From: Symsagittifera roscoffensis
Lineage: Eukaryota > Xenacoelomorpha > Acoela > Convolutidae
Direction: 5' to 3'
NCBI RefSeq assembly: GCF_963678635.1
Contig: NC_087071.1
Coordinates: 186,001 to 250,000, forward strand
Length of the DNA stretch: 64,000 bases
The translations under genes were made by a program, and so were the position numbers. This document shows positions 39,181-48,336 of this stretch, piece after piece. How positions within the stretch are numbered: position 1 is the stretch's first letter; each line of letters starts with the position of its first letter. The notes under the pieces are model-generated. The model did not search any database and was not told where the DNA came from. It was given only the letters and a program-made list of their open reading frames with translations.

Positions 39181-42100
39181 GATGTATCTCCGTCTGCCGT
39201 GGCGTCTGTATTATCACGAGTATTAAAGAGAGAGTGTATATGTGTGTGTACCTGACTGATGAACATGATGTATCTCCATCTGCCGTGGCGTCTGTATTAT
39301 CATGAGTATTAAAGAGAGAGTGTATGTGTGTGTGTACCTGACTGATGAACATGATGTATATCCATCTGCCGTGGCGTCTGTATTATCATGAGTATTAAAG
39401 AGAGAGTGTATGTGTGTGTGTACCTGACTGATGAACATGATGTATCTCCATCTGCCGTGGCGTCTGTATTATCATGAGTATTAAAGAGAGAGTATGTGTG
39501 TGTACCTGACTGATGAACATGATGTATCTCCATCTGCCGTGGCGTCTGTATTATCATGAGTATTAAAGAGAGAGTGTATGTGTGTGTGTACCTGACTGAT
39601 GAACATGATGTATCTCCATCTGCCGTGGCGTCTGTATTATCATGAGTATTAAAGAGAGAGTATGTGTGTGTACCTGACTGATGAACATGATGTATCTCCA
39701 TCTGCCGTGGCGTCTGTATTATCATGAGTATTAAAGAGAGAGTATGTGTGTGTGTGTACCTGACTGATGAACATGATGTATATCCATCTGCCGTGGCGTC
39801 TGTATTATCATGAGTATTAAAGAGAGAGTTTGTGTGTGTACCTGACTGATGAACATGATGTATCTCCGTCTGCCGTGGCGTCTGTATTATCACGAGTATT
39901 AAAGAGAGAGTGTATATGTGTGTGTACCTGACTGATGAACATGATGTATCTCCATCTGCCGTGGCGTCTGTATTATCATGAGTATTAAAGAGAGAGTATG
40001 TGTGTATACCTGACTGATGAACTTGATGTATCTCCGTCTGCCGTGGCGTCTGTATTATCACGAGTATTAAAGAGAGAGTGTATATGTGTGTGTACCTAAC
40101 TGATGAACATGATGTATCTCCATCTGCCGAGGCGTCTGTTTTATCATGAGTATTAAAGAGAGAGTTTGTGTGTGTACCTGACTGATGAACATGATGTATC
40201 TCCGTCTGCCGTGGCGTCTGTATTATCACGAGTATTAAAGAGAGAGTGTATATGTGTGTGTACCTGACTGATGAACATGATGTATCTCCATCTGCCGTGG
40301 CGTCTGTATTATCATGAGTATTAAAGAGAGAGTGTATGTGTGTGTGTACCTGACTGATGAACATGATGTATCTCCGTCTGCCGTGGCGTCTGTATTATCA
40401 TGAGTATTAAAGAGAGAGTTTGTGTGTGTACCTGACTGATGAACATGATGTATATCCATCTGCCGTGGCGTCTGTATTATCATGAGTATTAAAGAGAGAG
40501 TTTGTGTGTGTACCTGACTGATGAACATGATGTATCTCCGTCTGCCGTGGCGTCTGTATTATCACGAGTATTAAAGAGAGAGTGTATATGTGTGTGTACC
40601 TGACTGATGAACATGATGTATCTCCATCTGCCGTGGCGTCTGTATTATCATGAGTATTAAAGAGAGAGTATGTGTGTGTACCTGACTGATGAACTTGATG
40701 TATCTCCGTCTGCCGTGGCGTCTGTATTATCACGAGTATTAAAGAGAGAGTGTATATGTGTGTGTACCTGACTGATGAACATGATGTATCTCCATCTGCC
40801 GAGGCGTCTGTATTATCATGAGTATTAAAGAGAGAGTGTATGTGTGTGTGTACCTGACTGATGAACATGATGTATCTCCATCTGCCGTGGCGTCTGTATT
40901 ATCATGAGTATTAAAGAGAGAGTATGTGTGCGTACCTGACTGATGAACATGATGTATCTCCATCTGCCGTGGCGTCTGTATTATCATGAGTATTAAAGAG
41001 AGAGTATGTGTGTGTGTACCTGACTGATGAACATGATGTATATCCATCTGCCGTGGCGTCTGTATTATCATGAGTATTAAAGAGAGAGTTTGTGTGTGTT
41101 CCTGACTGATGAACATGATGTATCTCCGTCTGCCGTGGCGTCTGTATTATCACGAGTATTAAAGAGAGAGTGTATATGTGTGTGTACCTGACTGATGAAC
41201 ATGATGTATCTCCATCTGCCGTGGCGTCTGTATTATCATGAGTATTAAAGAGAGAGTATGTGTGTGTACCTGACTGATGAACTTGATGTATCTCCGTCTG
41301 CCGTGGCGTCTGTATTATCACGAGTATTAAAGAGAGAGTGTATATGTGTGTGTACCTGACTGATGAACATGATGTATCTCCATCTGCCGAGGCGTCTGTT
41401 TTATCATGAGTATTAAAGAGAGAGTTTGTGTGTGTACCTGACTGATGAACATGATGTATCTCCGTCTGCCGTGGCGTCTGTATTATCACGAGTATTAAAG
41501 AGAGAGTGTATATGTGTGTGTACCTGACTGATGAACATGATGTATCTCCATCTGCCGTGGCGTCTGTATTATCATGAGTATTAAAGAGAGAGTGTATGTG
41601 TGTGTGTACCTGACTGATGAACATGATGTATCTCCGTCTGCCGTGGCGTCTGTATTATCACGAGTATTAAAGAGAGAGTGTATATGTGTGTGTACCTGAC
41701 TTATGAACATGATGTATCTCCATCTGCCGTGGCGTCTGTTTTATCATGAGTATTAAAGACAGAGTGTATGTGTGTGTGTACCTGACTGATGAACATGATG
41801 TATATCCATCTGCCGTGGCGTCTGTATTATCATGAGTATTAAAGAGAGAGTGTATGTGTGTGTGTACCTGACTGATGAACATGATGTATCTCCATCTGCC
41901 GTGGCCTCTGTATTATCATGAGTATTAAAGAGAGAGTATGTGTGTGTACCTGACTGATGAACATGATGTATCTCCATCTGCCGTGGCGTCTGTATTATCA
42001 TGAGTATTAAAGAGAGAGTATGTGTGTGTACCTGACTGATGAACATGATGTATCTCCATCTGCCGTGGCGTCTGTATTATCATGAGTATTAAAGAGAGAG

Positions 42101-43029
42101 TATGTGTGTGTACCTGACTGATGAACATGATGTATCTACGTCTGCCGTGGCGTCTGTATTATCATGAGTATTAAAGAGAGAGTGTATGTGTGTACCTGAC
42201 TGATGAACATGATGTATCTCCATCTGCCGTGGCGTCTGTATTATCATGAGTATTAAAGAGAGAGTATGTGTGTGTACCTGACTGATGAACATGATGTATC
42301 TCCATCTGCCGTGGCGTCTGTATTATCATGAGTATTAAAGAGAGAGTATGTGTGTGTACCTGACTGATGAACATGATGTATCTCCATCTGCCGTGGCGTC
42401 TGTATTATCATGAGTATTAAAGAGAGAGTGTATGTGTGTGTGTACCTGACTGATGAACCTGATGTATCTCCGTCTGCCGTGGCGTCTGTATTATCACGAG
42501 TATTAAAGAGAGAGTGTATATGTGTGTGTACCTGACTGATGAACATGATGTATCTCCATCTGCCGTGGCGTCTGTATTATCATGAGTATTAAAGAGAGAG
42601 TGTATGTGTGTGTGTACCTGACTGATGAACATGATGTATATCCATCTGCCGTGGCGTCTGTATTATCATGAGTATTAAAGAGAGAGTATGTGTGTGTACC
42701 TGACTGATGAACATGATGTATCTCCGTCTGCCGTGGCGTCTGTATTATCATGAGTATTAAAGAGAGAGTGTATGTGTGTACCTGACTGATGAACATGATG
42801 TATCTCCATCTGCCGTGGCGTCTGTATTATCATGAGTATTAAAGAGAGAGTGTATGTGTGTGTACCTGACTGATGAACATGATGTATCTCCATCTGCCGT
42901 GGCGTCTGTATTATCATGAGTATTAAAGAGAGAGTATGTGTGTGTACCTGACTGATGAACATGATGTATCTCCGTCTGCCGTGGCGTCTGTATTATCATG
43001 AGTATTAAAGAGAGAGTATGTGTGTGTAC

Positions 43030-43195
43030 CTGACTGATGAACATGATGTATCTCCATCTTCCGTGGCGTCTATGGCGTCTGAGGATGGGCACTAGGAACT
43101 TGTAGATGATCCACTCGATCAGCAACACCCCCAGTGCAGCCCCCACCCCAATTCCAATCAGCTCAAACACACCCCCCGCATGTTTGAACGACAGT
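43030..43195 (-). CDS. NMDA-type glutamate receptor, M4 transmembrane exon
   Basis: The exon follows the acceptor TTGTGTGTTGTAG (minus strand) and ends at ATCAGTCAG|GTACACACAC. It has one base completing a codon, then 55 codons, ending in phase 0. The peptide has the iGluR M4 pattern: HAGGVFELIGIGVG, then a hydrophobic run to LLIEWIIYKFLVP, then a basic stretch (RRHRRHGRWR) and YIMFISQ. Human GluN3A at this position has YSGLFVLLCIGFG, then GEHIVYRLLLPRI and a conserved SQ (from memory). M4 anchors the receptor after the ligand-binding S2 lobe; the basic stretch is cytosolic. The last 42 bp are the source of the flanking minisatellite. An invertebrate GluN2-like subunit is not excluded. Confidence 0.85.
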
Positions 43196-45133
43196 CTACA
43201 ACACACAAGAACAAACATTCAATCACTATTCGTTCGGTAAACTCAAAATGAGTTGTGTACAGATTGTTCAATGGCCGATGAGTTAACGCATCAGTTTAGA
43301 GTTAACTGAACTTCTGTCTTATTATAGTTTTCATTCCTTTATGATGGTTGCAGTCTTTCCGAACAACGCTTAACTGGAAATATTCAGTGAGCTTTAATCT
43401 CTCTTTCTGTCTCAAGAAGCAGCAGTGTTGCTTCCTTTCCAACAATTACTTAAGCACATGAAAACAAAGATAGTCGGTTGCAAAGCAAGTAGCACAGAAA
43501 ATTCCCACCATAATAATTCGAGAACAGAAAATAAAGAAATGTAAAAAGAAACTTCAAAATACTTTTTATCATTTCTTTCTTAATTGTTTTTTTTTCTACA
43601 ACCATCTAGATTTGTCCAACCGGTATCTTCCCAAATGGCATCAAAATGGAAGCTTTTCCCGAATGGCATAAATTTCAAGTTTTCATTGTAAATTAAACGT
43701 TTTCTATCAATTTATATTTCTAGCATTTTGTCACGAACAAAAGCATGTTAACAAGATTTGGAACTAATTGCTTCCAAAAAAATGCAAATCGACAAATCTG
43801 TTGAAAAAGTTGACCACAAGAAGCTTATTAGTAACCGCAAGCGTTTGCTTTTCGCTTTTGATAAAAAATTCTGCGACTCTTTCAAGATTAAATGTCAATC
43901 AACATTCGAATTAACAAGTTGACTAACTTTCTCACATTGCTGACGAAAAAAATGTCTCTCGATGTTTTCAATGCAACTTTTTCATTTTTAAGCCATTTGG
44001 GAATTATGCCATTTGAGACGTAATCGTCCAAGCTAGTCTGAAATTAGTCCACTCTTTTGGAAACCGATCACTTTTTCTCGAAAATGAGACATTTTTTGTG
44101 GAAGTTAGTTTCGAGTCGGATTCACGGCCAACATTGCTATAATAGAATACCACACGCGACGCCCTACAAGTTTTTCTTGTCAAAATTGATTGGGAATTTT
44201 GAAAAACCGATCCCAATTCATATTTCCTTTCCGCGTTTCGAGATTGATCGGAATAATCAAGAAAAAAGCTGTTCCTTGAATGGAGTTCTGGTTGGGCCAA
44301 AAAAAGCCTTTCAGCTGATGTTGGGACCATGTGTAGGCTTTTCGTTGCAGTTCTGTATCTGATCAGCAAATATACTGACCCAGCTATCTGCGCAGATTAA
44401 AAAAAATCGGGCTAACCAAAAATGCTAAACATATTGTTTTCGTACATGAAAAAATGCTAATGCTACACTTTCCGTGCAAATCCAGAAAAACAGAAAATGC
44501 GTGGAGTCCACGGTTACTGATTTTTCATATATGGAAATTGCATGACTAGCGTTTTTCCATTAACCAAAAAATTGGATTTTTTAAAATTAATTGTGGTTTG
44601 ATTGTTTTTGAAGTTTTGATTGTGTTCAATTTTTAGTTCGAGATTTTTGAACTCTGAGAAATGAAACTTGAACAATCAAAATGAGAAAAAACTTCGTTTA
44701 CTCAAAAAAATCACCAAAAAATTGACTGTTTTGCATTTACAACCCGCATTCAAGTTTAGGCGTAAGTAATTGACTATAACCAATTATTATGATGATTTAT
44801 TTGAATATAATTACAAAAGTAGGTGTTTAAAAAATTACAATAGATTATAATTGTGATATTTTCCAGGAGATAAAAATCTCTAATAATCAATATTACTGAT
44901 TTATAGTTTATACAAAAAAACACTTAAGATCATTTTTAATGGATTATAATCGATTTTAATCTCTTATTTTGCCACATTTTTGTCGCACGAAAACAAAATT
45001 TGACATATTTCTTATGGGTTGATAAATTTCTTTCAATAAAAAATCTCTATCAGCGAGTTGTCTTGTCACACTTTGGTTTATCTGAACACAAACTTATACC
45101 AAGTAACAAAAGTTTCACAAAAAACGTCTACGG
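43196..45133 (-). other. Intron upstream of the M4 exon (copy 1)
   Basis: This is AT-rich sequence on the 5' side of the exon. A CCCAAATGGCA motif near 43630 and its inverse TGCCATTTGGGA near 43985 suggest a small inverted-repeat element. Frames on both strands at 44004-44369 have no recognisable domain. No upstream receptor exon is visible. Confidence 0.6.
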
Positions 45134-46027
45134 CTACGTCTGCCGTGGCGTCTGTATTATCATGAGTATTAAAGAGAGAGTGTATGTGTGTACCTGACTG
45201 ATGAACATGATGTATCTCCATCTGCCGTGGCGTCTGTATTATCATGAGTATTAAAGAGAGAGTATGTGTGTGTACCTGACTGATGAACATGATGTATCTC
45301 CATCTGCCGTGGCGTCTGTATTATCATGAGTATTAAAGAGAGAGTATGTGTGTGTACCTGACTGATGAACATGATGTATCTCCATCTGCCGTGGCGTCTG
45401 TATTATCATGAGTATTAAAGAGAGAGTGTATGTGTGTGTGTACCTGACTGATGAACCTGATGTATCTCCGTCTGCCGTGGCGTCTGTATTATCACGAGTA
45501 TTAAAGAGAGAGTGTATATGTGTGTGTACCTGACTGATGAACATGATGTATCTCCATCTGCCGTGGCGTCTGTATTATCATGAGTATTAAAGAGAGAGTG
45601 TATGTGTGTGTGTACCTGACTGATGAACATGATGTATATCCATCTGCCGTGGCGTCTGTATTATCATGAGTATTAAAGAGAGAGTATGTGTGTGTACCTG
45701 ACTGATGAACATGATGTATCTCCGTCTGCCGTGGCGTCTGTATTATCATGAGTATTAAAGAGAGAGTGTATGTGTGTACCTGACTGATGAACATGATGTA
45801 TCTCCATCTGCCGTGGCGTCTGTATTATCATGAGTATTAAAGAGAGAGTGTATGTGTGTGTACCTGACTGATGAACATGATGTATCTCCATCTGCCGTGG
45901 CGTCTGTATTATCATGAGTATTAAAGAGAGAGTATGTGTGTGTACCTGACTGATGAACATGATGTATCTCCGTCTGCCGTGGCGTCTGTATTATCATGAG
46001 TATTAAAGAGAGAGTATGTGTGTGTAC
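45134..46027 (-). repeat. Short minisatellite segment (about 11 units) in the duplicated block
   Basis: It is the same repeat, with the same unit order, as 42136-43029. It lies between the upstream intron of copy 1 and the exon of copy 2. The left edge joins GTCTACGG to CTACGTCTGCC. Confidence 0.95.
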
Positions 46028-46193
46028 CTGACTGATGAACATGATGTATCTCCATCTTCCGTGGCGTCTATGGCGTCTGAGGATGGGCACTAGGAACTTG
46101 TAGATGATCCACTCGATCAGCAACACCCCCAGTGCAGCCCCCACCCCAATTCCAATCAGCTCAAACACACCCCCCGCATGTTTGAACGACAGT
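46028..46193 (-). CDS. Duplicate of the NMDA-type receptor M4 exon
   Basis: It is identical in sequence to the exon at 43030-43195, with the same acceptor, donor and phases. If both exons were in one transcript, including both would repeat the M4 segment and break the frame (166 bp is not a multiple of 3). So either only one is used or the duplication is an assembly artefact. The near-identity of the noncoding flanks favours allelic copies or a very recent event. Confidence 0.75.
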
Positions 46194-48136
46194 CTACAAC
46201 ACACAAGAACAAACATTCAATCACTATTCGTTCGGTAAACTCAAAATGAGTTGTGTACAGATTGTTCAATGGCTGATGAGTTAACGCATCAGTTTAGAGT
46301 TAACTGAACTTCTGTCTTATTATAGTTTTCATTCCTTTATGATGGTTGCAGTCTTTCCGAACAACGCTTAACTGGAAATATTCAGTGAGCTTTAATCTCT
46401 CTTTCTGTCTCAAGAAGCAGCAGTGTTGCTTCCTTTCCAACAATTACTTAAGCACATGAAAACAAAGATAGTCGGTTGCAAAGCAAGTAGCACAGAAAAT
46501 TCCCACCATAATAATTCGAGAACAGAAAATAAAGAAATGTAAAAAGAAACTTCAAAATACTTTTTATCATTTCTTTCTTAATTGTTTTTTTTTCTACAAC
46601 CATCTAGATTTGTCCAACCGGTATCTTCCCAAATGGCATCAAAATGGAAGCTTTTCCCGAATGGCATAAATTTCAAGTTTTCATTGTAAATTAAACGTTT
46701 TCTATCAATTTATATTTCTAGCATTTTGTCACGAACAAAAGCATGTTAACAAGATTTGGAACTAATTGCTTCCAAAAAAATGCAAATCGACAAATCTGTT
46801 GAAAAAGTTGACCACAAGAAGCTTATTAGTAACCGCAAGCGTTTGCTTTTCGCTTTTGATAAAAAATTCTGCGACTCTTTCAAGATTAAATGTCAATCAA
46901 CATTCGAATTAACAAGTTGACTAACTTTCTCACATTGCTGACGAAAAAAATGTCTCTCGATGTTTTCAATGCAACTTTTTTCATTTTTAAGCCATTTGGG
47001 AATTATGCCATTTGAGACGTAATCGTCCAAGCTAGTCTGAAATTAGTCCACTCTTTTGGAAACCGATCACTTTTTCTCGAAAATGAGACATTTTTTGTGG
47101 AAGTTAGTTTCGAGTCGGATTCACGGCCAACATTGCTATAATAGAATACCACACGCGACGCCCTACAGTTTTTCTTGTCAAAATTGATTGGGAATTTTGA
47201 AAAACCGATCCCAATTCATATTTCCTTTCCGCGTTTCGAGATTGATCGGAATAATCAAGAAAAAAGCTGTTCCTTGAATGGAGTTCTGGTTGGGCCAAAA
47301 AAAGCCTTTCAGCTGATGTTGGGACCATGTGTAGGCTTTTCGTTGCAGTTCTGTATCTGATCAGCAAATATACTGACCCAGCTATCTGCGCAGATTAAAA
47401 AAAATCGGGCTAACCAAAAATGCTAAACATATTGTTTTCGTACATGAAAAAATGCTAATGCTACACTTTCCGTGCAAATCCAGAAAAACAGAAAATGCGT
47501 GGAGTCCACGGTTACTGATTTTTCATATATGGAAATTGCATGACTAGCGTTTTTCCATTAACCAAAAAATTGGATTTTTTAAAATTAATTGTGGTTTGAT
47601 TGTTTTTGAAGTTTTGATTGTGTTCAATTTTTAGTTCGAGATTTTGAACTCTGAGAAATGAAACTTGAACAATCAAAATGAGAAAAAACTTCGTTTACTC
47701 AAAAAAATCACCAAAAAATTGACTGTTTTGCATTTACAACCCGCATTCAAGTTTAGGCGTAAGTAATTGACTATAACCAATTATTATGATGATTTATTTG
47801 AATATAATTACAAAAGTAGGTGTTTAAAAAATTACAATAGATTATAATTGTGATATTTTCCAGGAGATAAAAATCTCTAATAATCAATATTACTGATTTA
47901 TAGTTTATACAAAAAAACACTTAAGATCATTTTTAATGGATTATAATCGATTTTAATCTCTTATTTTGCCACATTTTTGTCGCACGAAAACAAAATTTGA
48001 CATATTTCTTATGGGTTGATAAATTTCTTTCAATAAAAAATCTCTATCAGCGAGTTGTCTTGTCACACTTTGGTTTATCTGAACACAAACTTATACCAAG
48101 TAACAAAAGTTTCACAAAAAACCTTTCATTTTACTT
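46194..48136 (-). other. Intron upstream of the M4 exon (copy 2), ending at a gap
   Basis: This is a near-identical copy of 43196-45124. The last 15 bp before the Ns (CTTTCATTTTACTT region) differ from the copy-1 junction, so they may be the true continuation of the intron. Confidence 0.65.
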
Positions 48137-48336
48137 NNNNNNNNNNNNNNNNNNNNNNNNNNNNNNNNNNNNNNNNNNNNNNNNNNNNNNNNNNNNNNNN
48201 NNNNNNNNNNNNNNNNNNNNNNNNNNNNNNNNNNNNNNNNNNNNNNNNNNNNNNNNNNNNNNNNNNNNNNNNNNNNNNNNNNNNNNNNNNNNNNNNNNNN
48301 NNNNNNNNNNNNNNNNNNNNNNNNNNNNNNNNNNNN
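48137..48336. other. Assembly gap of 200 N
   Basis: Exactly 200 unknown bases, a typical fixed-size scaffold gap. Distance and orientation between the two sides are therefore inferred by the assembler. Confidence 0.99.

Larger units (their letters stand above)
9412..43029 (-). other. Giant intron (about 33.6 kb) between the M4 exon and the tail
   Basis: It is bounded by the donor CAG|GTACACACAC at 43029 and the acceptor TTTTAG ending at 9412, with phase 0 on both sides. From the 5' splice site onward it begins directly with the 82-86 bp minisatellite (down to 18641). It then has short repeats (15.8-18.6 kb), inverted-repeat elements (9.8-15.8 kb) and plain AT-rich sequence. No further exon is seen inside, though small exons could be missed. 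Confidence 0.75.
18641..43029 (-). repeat. Large minisatellite (82-86 bp unit) made from the M4 exon-intron junction
   Basis: This is about 24.4 kb of tandem units, roughly 290 by length over period. On the minus strand a unit reads: AGACGCCACGGCAGATGGAG, then ATACATCATGTTCATCAGTC, then AG|GTACACAC, a CA run, CTCTCTCTTTAATACTCATG and ATAATAC. The first 42 bp equal the end of the adjacent exon (43030-43071) with one difference (exon GGAAG, repeat GGCAG), and the junction CAG|GTACAC is the exon's own donor. Unit length varies mainly through the CA run. Units are organised in higher-order blocks, notably 86+82 bp dimers from about 28 to 42 kb. Donor variants are uncommon (for example near 22159, 33009, 33345, 33936). 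Long minus-strand frames here are not genes. Confidence 0.97.
42136..48121. repeat. 2998-bp direct duplication containing the M4 exon
   Basis: 42136-45124 and 45134-48121 are almost identical. I saw one base difference (43275 region, C versus T) and three single-base homopolymer indels. The duplicate begins inside an array unit with a distinctive CTACGTCTGCC variant and includes about 11 units, the exon and about 1.9 kb of upstream intron. Copy 2 ends 15 bp before a 200-N gap. This fits either a very recent tandem duplication or two haplotypes joined in the assembly. Confidence 0.95.

Noticed and set aside
18795-43029. Dozens of overlapping minus-strand reading frames (60-435 codons) with HQSGTHTYTLSL-like repeats
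   Set aside because: They are the minisatellite read in three phases. They overlap each other, switch frame with the CA-run length and have no start or splice context. The open frames follow from the 168-bp dimer.
43030-43195. AMPA or kainate receptor M4
   Set aside because: The sequence after M4 (basic stretch, then SQ joined to RLNSAL) fits NMDA-class GluN3 better than the AMPA/kainate pattern as I recall it.
44004-44369. 121-codon minus-strand frame (and an overlapping plus-strand frame)
   Set aside because: No recognisable domain. Single-base indels between the two near-identical copies break the frame in the second (47104-47367), so there is no sign of constraint.
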